A stretch of 64,000 bases of DNA from Carnegiea gigantea (Eukaryota; Streptophyta; Magnoliopsida; Caryophyllales; Cactaceae): assembly GCA_029747015.1 (NCBI GenBank), contig JAKOGI010000418.1, positions 352,501 to 416,500 of the forward strand, in the 5' to 3' direction. A program made the position numbers and the translations under genes. Below, in pieces: positions 1-10,591 of this stretch (positions are counted from its first letter, which is position 1; each line of letters begins with the position of its first letter). The notes below the pieces were generated by a model. It had not been told where the DNA came from. It saw only the letters and a program-made list of their open reading frames with translations, and did no database searches.

Positions 1-1199
1 TTGACTTACATATGACACAAATTTAGTTCTTTTTAAAAAGAAAGTAAGATGATCAATAAATAAAAAAATATGTTTCTTTAAAAAGTACTTTAGAGATGAC
101 GGTATGAATGAAATTTTAGCAAACATCTTTCGTAGAAACAGGTAATTTTACTAAACATTTTTTCTACTAACAGCTAATGCAACAGCTAATTCAAACAACT
201 AACACACAACAACTAATACAAATATTAACAACTATTTGCTAAATAGGGACATAATTTAATGGCATGTAGTGTATTTTTTAAAACTCTTAGACAAATGTGT
301 CACTTCTACAAAAAGCTTTTTTCAAGAGGCTAATAGAAATAATCTTTTCAAAAAGAGTTATTTAGCAGCAAACAATTGTTTGAAACAGTTGTTTATCAAA
401 CATCCCTTTATTTATTAGACTTGATCAAACCAACTAAAATTCCCCAAATAGTTCTTTTTTGCCCAAAAAACTATTGCTAACAAACTCCCCCATAGTGTTT
501 CCTTTTTGTTATTGTTAGTTAGATTTAGAACTCGAATGAATATATTGATCTAGTAATTTACTTTCTTGAAGTCTTCTCTCTAGAACTTTTTATTATGCTC
601 CCTCATACTTTTGTCTTATCTTGGGCAACGAAGCCATGTAGTAGCATGAGATATTAAGTGCTTGAGTCGAATTTGCATCTGTTACATACAGCAATGAATA
701 TTCATGGCTCAGTGCAATTACTACTACTGGATGTGAAGCAGTAGTACCATTAACTCTTTTGCTCCAGTGGTCGTGAAATTCTCCTGTTTATTTTCTGCAT
801 TACTGGAGGGAAACATGTTTTCTTGTTTGGTTATAGAAAGTGAGGGTTTTACATCTCTACAATATCTCACCTATTATATCTTTTTGAACCATACTGATCT
901 TTCTAATGGATCATTCTTCCTAGATCCTTCCTGATGGTGACCCATCCGGCCCCCCTTTCCTTGTGATGGAATGGTGGGCCCATTGTGTAGTAAGAAAGCT
1001 GATGCATAATAGATGATGGAGTGTGGACCAAAGCCCAAACCATAGCCGACCAGCAATAGGCAATTAGGGCAAAATTTTAAGGGGAGAAAATAAAGAAGTT
1101 TTTCATATTCTATCACCATAACCAAGACGATAGTGAAGACCCAGCAAGAATTGGGCATGTCAACTTTGAGGGGTCTCCTACTCCCTTATGATTCTTTAG
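1..1199. other. AT-rich intergenic stretch, no gene seen
   Basis: AT-rich sequence with many short runs of A and T. Repeated words of the type CAAACATC and AACAGCTAAT occur around 115-410 and recall non-autonomous DNA transposons, but I could not pair terminal inverted repeats or find a target duplication. No reading frame here resembles a known protein. Confidence 0.4.
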
Positions 1200-1420
1200 G
1201 AACACAATGAGGAGTCCCTGTCGGCTTACTTTATGAAATTTTTATGGTTGGGTCAAGATCGAAGATGTCCCTCTGCATTTGAAAAACAATAATGTTACTC
1301 TCATATTAGGACAATCACCGAAGAAGTCATCGACATAGACCCAGGTAATAACATGATCATCCAAGAAAAAGAACTTAAGAGTGAAAATACATGTTGGATG
1401 TTCAAAAAAAAAAAAAACTC
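1200..1420 (+). pseudogene. LINE ORF1-like (DUF4283-type) remnant
   Basis: A short plus-strand stretch reads GWVKIEDVPLHL and, after a frameshift, ITEEVIDIDP. This pattern of Trp-Val-x-Ile followed by PLHL and a later glycine/valine-rich Asp motif is typical of the DUF4283 domain found in ORF1 of plant L1-type LINEs. Stops and at least one frameshift interrupt it, and no zinc knuckle is recognisable downstream. A LINE endonuclease fragment on the same strand about 1.8 kb further on supports the call. The link is inferred from position and strand; the match is short. Confidence 0.33.
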
Positions 1421-2979
1421 ATTTCAAGTGTTTACTGTAAGGATAATGAGGTAAAACTATCCAGATGAAATTGTGGTACGATAAATATTTAAAATTTGAC
1501 TTAATGTGATCTGATAGGGCATAATTGAGGCAAATGGAAGTCCCATTTGCCTAGATGCTTTGAATTAATTAGGAAAAGACTACAAACTTTTAAAGGATAG
1601 AACCAACTTTCATAGAAACAATGACAAGATATGCTCCAATAAGATTGGGGCATTTCTTAACCATTGAGTCCTATATCATGTTCAAAATCATTATCAGCTA
1701 ACAGGTCATTGATATGATCAGGGGGATTCTTAATATGTGAGAGAGGTGAATCATCTTGAGGGCATTTTGGTTATGCTATACTTGGTGCTTCAGGTGAATC
1801 TTTACCTGACTAGGCAAATGTCAAAGGTATGACATTCTGTCAAAATCCAGCTTTTATTGAGTGTCTTCCCTAAAGTGGACCAAATCTAGGGTATTCAAAC
1901 AATTACTTTGAACCTCATACACTTATTCCAAATGCCAATGTCTTTGCCTAACTATCCTGACTTGAGATAATAATTTTGAAGTGGATGTCAAGGCCTATAA
2001 CCCTACCCTTTTTAATCAACACTCAATCAAAGAAGAACATTTGGCTGGTTGAGTAGGAAATAGTTAGTTCAAGAAGGCCCCCTATACCATAGGGACTTTT
2101 AATCAAGACTTACCATTAAGCATTTACTGGAGTCAAGGGATGAGCCATTCATTTTTGAGAATTTATCACCTAAGATTTCTAAGGGTCGATTCCACTTGTT
2201 GAATGGAGGAATGGGCCTAAATGTGGTCCCTGACTCTGCTCGGCATAATGAAGTACTAATGGATATTGACATCTCTGAACAGCTAAACCACCTAATGGAA
2301 CACTCCTGCATTAGCACCCATGAAGAAACACTGGAGAATAAACCACATGATCCCTTTGTTTCAAAGTCAAGCTTCTTCTCTTTTCTAATCCTCTTTACTT
2401 TTGAATAGATAGATCCAGGATACATTTAGGCTATGGATTATGGGCACCTAGTGACTCTACCCAATTCTTTAGACTTTAAGAGAAGGTAATCGAGTGACAA
2501 CAGCTTTGATATACCAGAAGTCTTCAGGGATGATCCTGGAAGGAATGAGTAGGTGTGTTGACCTTATAAGAGGCGCCAGTCAGATGTTACTAAGAAGGAA
2601 GACATGGAGGTGGTGTAGTATGATGTAGGCGATGCAATAGATTATGAGGTTGTACTTAGATCCAGAGGGAAGAGTGTATATCCCACTTTCATGATAAGAA
2701 GGACGAACTAGATAAAAAGGAACAATTTTAAGCTTAGGATCAACATGGAATTAAAGGGGAAGGCTATCTCGAAGCTAGAAGGAGCTATGTATAGCGGCAT
2801 GCAAAAGGAGAAGAAGAGGTTAGCTCCATATACCAAACTGCTAGGCCACAACTAAACAATCGAAAATAAATGCTTAGAAGACAAAGCCAAGGACAACTAA
2901 GAAGAAGGAAGTTAAGACTGTTGGCCATTTTGCTCTAGAGCGAAAGAACTACATCTGGGAAGAGCCTCAGCTAATGACG

Positions 2980-3271
2980 TGAAGATTGTAACATAGAATT
3001 ATAGGGGTTCAAGGGATGTGGGCAACCCCACAATTGTCTTAGTCACATTGGTGGCCCACCATTTTGATTTCGACATTCTATGTCTTTTTAAGTGTATATC
3101 AGTTGTCCATGTTGTATTTAATAAGCTTAGTAGTCTACATTTTGATTTTATGTATGGCATCGAACTAGAAGGTTTTTGTGGTGGTATTTAGGTTAGATAG
3201 ACGGGTTTAGTTTCTCTTAACAAGAACATGTACGAGGAATGGTACCTTGTGTCACTATATGGTTCACCTGT
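2980..3271 (+). pseudogene. LINE ORF2 endonuclease, N-terminal remnant
   Basis: Plus-strand translation gives NYRGSRDVGNPT close to the start, the usual opening of the apurinic endonuclease domain of plant L1 LINE ORF2 (N-x-R-G followed by G-N-P). Further on, GFCGG and the surrounding spacing match the later part of the same domain's N-terminal half. A TAG sits at the position normally held by a conserved Trp before the Asn. The fragment stops at 3271, where a solo LTR begins, and similar coding resumes after it. The protein would nick target DNA to prime reverse transcription; this copy is dead. Confidence 0.5.
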
Positions 3272-3276
3272 TGTAC

Positions 3277-4526
3277 TAATAAATTCTTAGAGCACATTTC
3301 ATTTTGGGGTCATTTTGTTGCATTTTAGGGAGAATTATAAACTTCATGTTATAATCTACACTCTTATTCCCGTTTTACACTTGGGTATGGTTCTTCTCTG
3401 TGTTTTATAGGTTTTTAGACTCTTTTGCCCTTACTTTGACCTCGATTGAGTAGGTTTTGACTCCCTATAGATGACCCCAAGTCACCATGCCCATGGAGAA
3501 GAAAGAAGAGCCAAAGAATTTTAAGACAGAGCCAACCGTGGATGCTCCATGGTAAAGGCCGCGGTCCATGGTGAGCTTGATACTGCTTACTTCTTCGTCT
3601 TTCTTCATCCTGTGGCTGAGGACGGATGAGTTCATGCTTAAATAGAGTTTTTTAGCTGCAAAGGAAAGAGAGCTAAGACATCTATAACTCATCTCTATCT
3701 CAGTTCTATCATTAGTTTTAGGATTTTCATGTTCTCTTTAGAGTAAGAGACGGAATTGAAGTGAAAGATAGCACTTGGAGGCTTGGAGATTGGGAAGCCA
3801 TTGAATACCAGCATTGTTACTAAGTTTTCTTTCCTTCTAATCTCTTCTTAAACTCATGGTTAGATGTTGTTAATTTCAATTATGTATGAGTAGTTTTATT
3901 TAATTTAGGGGCTTGTTAGCCAAAGCATTGATGTTGGATCTTTAATTTTTAATATTTATGCTTTGTCTAAATTGGTATAATCGAATTCTATCTTATGGAT
4001 GAACTGTTGTTAGTAAATTTTGGCCAGATTTACTTGCTTGTACTAGATAGTTGAGTGAAGTACTAAAAAGACAAACTCACTATTAGAACAACAAGTTAGA
4101 ACTTAATTTAACGATTGTTGAAAGAGAGTTGTTCATTGAGAGAAAATACTAGCAATCAAAAATCTATAACCAAGGCTAAAAATAAAGGCATTTGAAAGAA
4201 TGTTAATTAGATTAGTCTAGCCAATTTAGTTTGTTTCGAAAGAAAATATGGAATTTTTAGTTCAATTGCACTTGTTTGAATCATCCAGTTCTAGGTAAAG
4301 TGCATATTTTAGTCTAATGATCCAAATCTTTACTAGGCAAAATAATTCCCTAGATATTTTAATTTGATTGAATTTCTCGATAGTTAATTAGCAATAGTTT
4401 AGACAACCCATTGGAATTTGGTTACTTAGCCTTTTATAATAGCTAAAACTCAGTAGCTTACATTTGGTTTATGTGGAAATGATATTAAAACTATACTACA
4501 ATATTCGTGCGCTTACAGAAGTACCA
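3277..4526 (+). mobile_element. Athila-type solo LTR
   Basis: About 1250 bp that aligns over its length with the 5' LTR of the Athila-like element starting at 53277, for example TTGGGTATGGTTCTT and the block around the CATGG words. It starts TAATAAATTC, decayed from TGATAAA, and ends at ACCA. It is flanked by TGTAC (3272-3276) and TGTAT (4527-4531), a 4/5 target duplication differing by one transition. No primer site follows and no polypurine tract precedes it, so it is a solo LTR left by LTR-LTR recombination. It splits LINE coding sequence. Confidence 0.7.
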
Positions 4527-4531
4527 TGTAT

Positions 4532-4900
4532 GGGAGAGAAAGCAGGCATATGACTCATTAGAGTCGCCATTAATAAATATTTATAAGCGCATCTTCTTTG
4601 GCGGAGACTTTTTACCACATTGAATATCTATAGGACAAGTAGGGAGGCTCTGAATACATAATAGGATGGTTAGATTTCATCAACTATAATCCATCATGAA
4701 CCTCAAGGACATATGAAAGCACTATAGATGTTAATTTTTCGTATAGGTTGGCCCGATGCTCCTCAAGGCTCGATCGACTTGCCCTCGCTACCACCTTCTT
4801 TCAAAGCATTGGATTGACTTTCTCAAAGTGGTTTTCCCATAGAGTTATATAGTAGAATGGATTACAACTTTAATTTTAGAGTCATCAACACAATTTAAAG
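4532..4900 (+). pseudogene. LINE ORF2 endonuclease, continued after the solo LTR
   Basis: Directly after the solo LTR the plus strand again gives pieces typical of a LINE endonuclease in shifting frames: FGGDF (compare the GDFNE motif), NRMVRFHQL with NLKDI after it, and at about 4768 LDRLALATTFFQS, which resembles the RLDRALA motif of plant LINE ORF2. The order matches the family order, so this is the continuation of the domain that stops at 3271. Several frameshifts and stops are present. No reverse transcriptase motif is recognisable downstream. Confidence 0.45.
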
Positions 4901-6591
4901 AAAATATACAAACCCATAATTCTATACAAAAAACTCAATTCCTTCTTTTAATCATTTTTCAAGAAAGGCAAATGGTCTTTTTGTATAGATTACACTTCTA
5001 GACATTCGAATAGGGATTATTGAGAATGACTCCTTCAAAACGAAGAACCATTAGAACATATCTGAGGATGAAGGTATAGCAAAATGGATGATGAAATCTA
5101 CCCTTAGAGCACCAGCTTTAAATGCCACATCTACTAGAAATGAATGTATGGAAACATTTAAGTTGTTGGTTCTATGCAAAAGAAATTTTTCATGAATGTA
5201 TTATTTTATTAATGGGACAATCAACTAGATAATGTTTCCTATGGTTGCTTATAGGCAATCCATTTTATAAGATAATTGAAAATACAAGAAAGCAATAATT
5301 TTAGGATCCCTTTACTGTGAACATATTTTTATTTTATGAATAAAATATAAATACTAAACAAGTAGTCATAGAGTATAAGAAAAACATAATTACAAATATA
5401 ATAATAAAAAATAAAGCTTTAAATAGATTAATATAGCTGTTTTATTGCGTGTAGAACCTAGCTTGATCCGAGTAGAGTAGTAAAGCAATGAGTACTTGAT
5501 TCCTTCCTTCTAAGTGTATTAGTGCTGGATGATGGCTCGTCTGATTGAAAAGACTATGGTGAGAATTTCTAGAGCTTTGCTACTAGAAAATATTTTTGAT
5601 GAAGAAAAAGAGGAAGAGAGCACCTAGCCAGAAAAATAGAGTGTCTTCTAGGTAGCGAATGGTGTAAACAGAAATGTGCAGTTTTCTTTGGATGGAAGAT
5701 GTTGATGAATGAGAGGGAGAGGCTTCCTTTTTACAGTGGAGGAAATAAATTAGGTTAAAAAATGAATTAGTATTTTTGTTAGCGAAATCAAATAAAAAAT
5801 AAATATCAAATTGATTTCAAAATTCAATTAATTTATTAAACAAAATTAATTTTTCCCCAAATTGGATGTAGATTAGGTAGTTGATTGAGTACCCATGCAA
5901 AATGTGTGTGAATTCATGCAGTGGGGGCCAAGGTAGGCAGACAGACCAGGGATGGCCACGAGGGCCTAACGGTAATCACTAGGGCTAGCGGCAACTGTTG
6001 GGGCCTATATTGCGCCGGTGGCCAGTTAGCGTAATAGAGTGAATTTATACATGCCATAACTTTTTGTCTGATGTCTAGTCAATGCAATTCTTTTTTTTTT
6101 TTTGGTTGGAAAGCTAACTAATTTTATTATCTAATGGATTGATAAACTTTGTGTAAGTGTGGAAAGATTTGAGGGCCAAAGAGTAAAGAGGTGCTAGTTT
6201 CTACGCACATCCTGCTATCTGACTCATAACTTTTTGACTCTTATCTGAATTGAGCTTCTTAATATACCATTGGAAAACTCTTCTAATGGAGAATTAATTC
6301 ACATAGACTTAAATATGCTTTAACCCTATTTTGGGACATGAAATAAGGTGCAAATCATAAAAAGGTACTACTAGCATGATTATGGGCCAAGTGGTAGCAT
6401 CTGGGGCTTCAAAACTTGCCGCTAGGCCTCAGCGGCATTTGTGATCATGTCGCTGTCTTACACTTTGTGTTAAGCCTATATTTTGATGTGAATGATTAAA
6501 TGGATTGCTTTTGAGTGGATTAGTATGGGGTAGCGCACGATCCCACTGGTCTTGCTCCTACTATGTCATGCTCTAGGTCACGAATTTAAGC
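4901..6591. other. Unassigned repeat-like DNA, possible minus-strand LTR
   Basis: No gene seen. Around 5600-5760 the minus strand has a TAAAAAG box followed by a pyrimidine-rich leader, as in LTR promoters. Around 6050-6260 the plus strand repeats the phrase CATAACTTTTTG, common in U3 regions of plant gypsy LTRs. I could not find terminal dinucleotides with a target duplication or a second copy, so no element is delimited. Confidence 0.25.
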
Positions 6592-7586
6592 TAATGTGGA
6601 AATGGAAGTTCTAGTACCAATTTTGATTCAATAAGGACCTCAACTACAAGAGTGATCAATGATTAATCAACACCCAGTAACAAGCCCTTGACCCAAGCAA
6701 ATTCTTAAGTCATAAAAGGAAAACTAAAGAAACTTTTTTGTGGATTCTTTTTTAATAACCAAGAAAAGCCAATCAAATGGATATGATTAAGATAAAGGCT
6801 CAAGCCACTACTTAGCCAAACAATCCACTAAAGTATCAAGAATTAATTTAAAGGAATGACTCATTCACCATTCAAATACTCTAAGTATACGAAATAAAGA
6901 GAGATATTTTGTTTTGGGAGAGAAAAGCATTCCAACTTTCATTCATTCATTGTTAATTCAAGTTTGTCTACAAGTGAATATAAGGAGGTTAATATACAGC
7001 AACAAAATTAGTGCTCCTCCCTAAGCTACAAAACAAAATAAGCCAATATAAATTAAGCACCCATGGGGTTGGTGCGGATCAATAGGATGCAAGCACTCAT
7101 TCTTACCAATAACATTTAAACAGTAATTTAAGCACATAAAAATTGAAATTAGAAGTTTCTAGTTTGGTGATAAGTTTTTTAAATACTTCCCTATCTCCAA
7201 GCTTGATAATTGGACCTTAAGCTTGACCCTTGGCCATGGTTTGACCTGTGTTGACTATAGCTTACCAAAGTTTGACTTTCTTGATTAGGCCTTGTTGGAC
7301 TAAAATTGACCTGACTCGTTTATTTAACTTTAGTCATGATGGTAGATTCTTCATGTCTTTTCCCCCTTTTATAGAGGCTTCGTCCACATCAAATAGGTGG
7401 AATAGAATGAACAACTTATCATCCTAACTACATCTCTTAAGCTTTGCTTAGAAGGAATCTTCAAGGTGACCAATAGTTGATCCTAAAGTGGGCTTTAAGA
7501 GGCTAGCTTACATTTGGAGCCTTAGGGCCTAAACTCACTTTATTTCAAATATATATACCAAATTTTCCCTTGATGCGCATACATCA
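6592..7586 (-). repeat. 3' LTR of the gag-only gypsy element
   Basis: Direct-repeat partner of 9238-10252. Shared blocks include CTCAACTACAAGAGTGATCAA and the segment with CACTAAAG/CACCAATT. On the minus strand it starts TGATGTATGC and ends ACATTA; the expected terminal CA has decayed. The purine run GGAGGGGAGTTT lies immediately upstream on the minus strand. Confidence 0.72.
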
Positions 7587-7885
7587 AAACTCCCCTCCTC
7601 CGAAAGAATTTGTTCCTAAATCCTTCTAATATATACAACACTATTAAAATCTTAAAATACTCATCACAACACATACCAAGAGAGATTTCCTTATCATCTA
7701 CAAGTTTAACTTATGGAGGCTCACTTTTAAGAGGAAAGAAGTCAAATGATCTTTGTGCCATCAAGGGTGAAAGTTTCACATTTGGTTTGGACTGGAAAAT
7801 ATTGCCTTTGTGGAGCTTCAATTTTTGTAGGGTTTGAGGTAGAGGGAGATTTAGGAGATTGAGAGTACAGTTCATTCATAGAAGT

Positions 7886-8095
7886 TCAGTTTCTCATGAT
7901 GGACAGTCTTGGGCTAAATTTCAATGTTCTTCCAAAAAGTAAATACCGAGCATCCATGGGAAATATATCATACAAAGCTTCATTTCTCAATTTGCTCATT
8001 GCGAATGAATTAAAGATTCCTTGGTGATGTTCACCTTTCCAAATTAAGACAATGGAGAGTATAAGAGTGAGCATGAGAAACAATTGATAACTCAA
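7886..8095 (-). pseudogene. Ty3/gypsy protease C-terminal remnant
   Basis: The minus strand encodes ALYDIFPMDARYLLFGRTL, which matches in order the D-I-x-P-M-D-A-x-x-L-L-x-x-R part of gypsy proteases; the same block occurs in the CRM-like element of this window at about 48415-48470. The catalytic Asp region is not preserved. It follows gag in the normal order but is separated from it by the nested Cassandra LTR. The family's protease cleaves the Gag-Pol polyprotein; this is a fragment only. Confidence 0.45.
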
Positions 8096-8177
8096 CCTCT
8101 AAGGTAGGCTTTGATTCAACTTTTTTCTCTTTAAGTTCCAAAATGATCCCATTTCTTCATTTGCCTCCCCATGAACT

Positions 8178-8438
8178 TATAATACCCCAAATATAGCTTA
8201 CAAGGATTGAAGTGACTACTTATATCACCATACGTATACCTTCCTTTTCAGGAGCCCAATCTTCAGAACTCCGCAGTTAAGCATGCTTCCTATGGAGAAA
8301 TTCTGGGATGGTTGACCTCATGAGAAGTCTCTCATTTAGCATGTGAATGAGGACAAAGCACATCATGGGGCTAGCCAATGACCTTTGAAGCCATTCTCAG
8401 TGACTGTCCATGCCCCGAGAAGGAGTTGGGACATTATA
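8178..8438 (+). mobile_element. Cassandra TRIM solo LTR with 5S rRNA-like core
   Basis: About 261 bp starting TATAATACCCC and ending GACATTATA, decayed versions of the Cassandra LTR ends TGTAATACCCC and GCATTACA. Inside, CAGAACTCCGCAGTTAAGC followed by ATGCTT, then GGGATGGTTGACCTCATG, corresponds to the A-box and C-box parts of 5S rRNA that Cassandra LTRs are known to carry. It also shares the phrase GTGACTACTTATATCACC with the Cassandra copies at 53931-54363. No primer site or second LTR is adjacent, and no target duplication is visible (GAACT against ACACC). It sits inside the gag-only gypsy element and is strongly diverged. Confidence 0.72.
8261..8333 (+). promoter_or_regulatory. 5S rRNA-like internal promoter region in Cassandra LTR
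   Basis: The A-box-like AGTTAAGCATGCTT lies at 8275-8288 and the C-box-like GGGATGGTTGACCTC at 8305-8319. In 5S genes these boxes bind TFIIIA and TFIIIC for RNA polymerase III transcription. Whether this diverged copy still works cannot be told from sequence alone. Confidence 0.5.
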
Positions 8439-8504
8439 ACACCAAAGGGGGCTCTTGTTTTTTGGAGGCTCCTTTTCATCTGGCTTGAAGAGGACCACTT
8501 ATTC

Positions 8505-9068
8505 TTAAGCCTTGATCTTTTCTTGAGCACTAATGGGTTCCTTATTTAAGGGTTCTTCCTCAAAAAGTGGATCTTGGTAGAATCTTACATCCATGTATGA
8601 CTTAAGCCAACTCAAAGTCTTGATTATATGCTTTTCATAAAGAGCTTTCTCCCTTCTAAGGAATTTAAACCAATATTGGGCATGACCTTGAAGTTTTTGA
8701 ATAGCTATCATAGAACTCTCTTCACCCAAATATCCTTTGGCCTCAACATAATTGTCAAGTATGTTAACCCATCTCAACTAGATGGTAGGGTTGAAACTTA
8801 GACCATCAAAGCAAGGAGGTTTTTTCACGGCCTTTGTCACTTGTGTCATTTGCTTTCTAAGCTGCCTTCCTTGATCTTCCATGGAATAGTGAAATGAAAG
8901 ATAAAGAGAGTTTGAGGAAAGAAAGGTATGGGTGTAGAACAGCATCACCATGGGCATGGTATGGAAGATGAATGGGTTGTAGCATAGACTAGGAGAAGAA
9001 AATGGAACTTGCTGACTGCCATAATCCATGGCTAGTTCCACGGATAGGCCATCTTTGGCATTCTCCAA
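8505..9068 (-). pseudogene. Ty3/gypsy gag (capsid) remnant
   Basis: The minus strand reads from MENAKDG through KKPPCFDGLSF, an in-frame TAG at 8778-8780, then LRWVNILDNYVEAKGY and KLQGHAQYWFKFL. This order (F-D-G, then W and a short linker, then L-x-G-x-A-x-x-W, then W-x-x-x-K) is typical of gypsy Gag capsid domains, which assemble the virus-like particle. Both halves are in the same frame, so the stop is a point mutation. No zinc knuckle remains. It lies downstream of the tRNA-Met-type primer site, in the right orientation. Without polymerase the element could only have moved with help from a relative. Confidence 0.6.
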
Positions 9069-9221
9069 CTCAATCTTGTAGTTTTTTTTAAAGGGTTTTC
9101 CTATGGAGTTTAGAGTTGTGTTTGGATTAAGGATTGTGTTTGGATTATTTTTCTGGAGCTTTATGGACTAAGAAGGGTTGATAAGATAAGAAGGGTAAAT
9201 CAACCAAGAATAGGACCTTTC

Positions 9222-9234
9222 GACTCTGATACCA
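9222..9234 (-). other. Primer-binding site, tRNA-Met type
   Basis: The minus strand reads TGGTATCAGAGTC just inside the 5' LTR (LTR edge at 9238, three bases away). It is complementary to the 3' end of plant initiator tRNA-Met, the primer used by many gypsy and copia elements. Confidence 0.65.
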
Positions 9235-9237
9235 ATT

Positions 9238-10252
9238 TGATGTGAAAATGAAAGCTCTATACCACTTTGATGCGAAGGGGGCCCTCAACTACAAGAGTGA
9301 TCAACCATCAACAACTATCAATCAACACCTAAGTAATAAGCCCTCAAACCAAACTAATCCTTGAGTAACAAAAGAAAAATTAAGGAACTATTTTTGTATT
9401 TTTTTAAAAATATGGGGGAAAAGCTAATAAAATGGATATGGCTAAGATAAGGGCTCAAGCTATCATTTAACCTAGCAATCCACCAATTAATTCTCTAAAG
9501 CAAAGCACCAATAATCAATTTAAAGGTTGACTTATTTATCATTTAAATACTCCAACTATTTGAAGTAAATAGAGAGATCCTGTTTGGGGAGATAAAAGCA
9601 TTCTAATTTTCATTTATTTCTTAACTCAAGTTTATCTATAAGTGAATACAAAAAGACTAATTTATAGCCACAAAAATTAGTACCCTTTTCCCCGAGCTAT
9701 AAAAAATAGGCTAATAGTAATTAAACACTTGTGTGGTTGAGGTGGACCAATCGGATTCAGACACTCATTCTAACCAATAACATCCAAACTATAACTTTAG
9801 CACATTAAAATTGAAATTAGAAGCTTCTAGGCTAGTGATGAGTTGTCTAAGTTCTTCGTATCTCTAAGCTTGAGAACTGGATCTCGACATTTTACCCTTG
9901 ACCAAGGTTTGACTTAGGTTGACTATAGTTGGCAAAAGCTTGACTTTCTTAACCAAGCCGTGGTAGACCAAAATTGACTTGACTTGTCTAATTAACTTTG
10001 GTTATGATGGTAGATTCTTCATTTTGGTACTCTTTTCTCCCTTTTATTGAGGCTAAGGCCCCAAAAACTAGTGGAATAAAATAAATAACTTATCGTCCTG
10101 AGTATATCTCTTGAGCTTTATTTTGAAGATAATCCTCAAGGTAACTCAAAATTGATCATGAGTGGGTTTAAATAGGCCAGTTTAGGCATTTGGAGCCTTA
10201 GCTTCAAAACTCACTTGTACGTACCAAACTTGTCCTTCGTGCTGATATATCA
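9238..10252 (-). repeat. 5' LTR of the gag-only gypsy element
   Basis: Direct-repeat partner of 6592-7586. On the plus strand it starts TGATGTGAAA and ends ATATATCA, so both termini keep the TG..CA form. The two copies differ by many substitutions and small indels, pointing to an old insertion. Confidence 0.75.
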
Positions 10253-10591
10253 CAAGCCCCATGCTTGTAAATTCCTCTAAAGCGGGGGTTTTGCCTTCTT
10301 TGAAATTGTTTTGAATCTTTTTGGGTTTTTTAATCCGTTTTACTTTTTAGGTAATTTTTCCATAAGAAATATGTTCGTATACAAATGCTAGGATTTCAAC
10401 TATAATGTTGCTTCACTTCTGGAGGTCTGGTAATCGTCATCACCAGGTGATAATGCATACGACAAATAGGTATGTGGTCTGTCTAAAATCCCATAGGCAC
10501 ACTTACAACATTAATTTATGTAGCCGATATTCACCTCATGTGATGATCGATGATCCCGACCTAAGCATAATTTTGGAATGACTTGATAGAG
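10253..10591. other. Unassigned spacer
   Basis: No gene or clear element boundary is seen between the gypsy element ending at 10252 and the Athila-type LTR. Confidence 0.3.

Larger units (their letters stand above)
6592..10252 (-). mobile_element. Non-autonomous Ty3/gypsy element (gag and protease remnants only)
   Basis: Two direct repeats of about 1 kb (6592-7586 and 9238-10252) flank 1.65 kb of interior. On the minus strand the order is 5' LTR (high coordinates), a tRNA-Met-type primer site at 9222-9234, gag, a protease remnant, the polypurine tract at about 7587-7601 and the 3' LTR. Target duplications TAAGC (6587-6591) and CAAGC (10253-10257) differ by one transition. Reverse transcriptase, RNase H and integrase are absent. 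A Cassandra solo LTR is nested between gag and the protease remnant. Interior minus nested DNA is about 1.4 kb, too short for an autonomous element. Confidence 0.75.

Noticed and set aside
115..410. hAT-type MITE
   Set aside because: Suggestive CAAACATC words, but no terminal inverted repeats or eight-base duplication could be paired.
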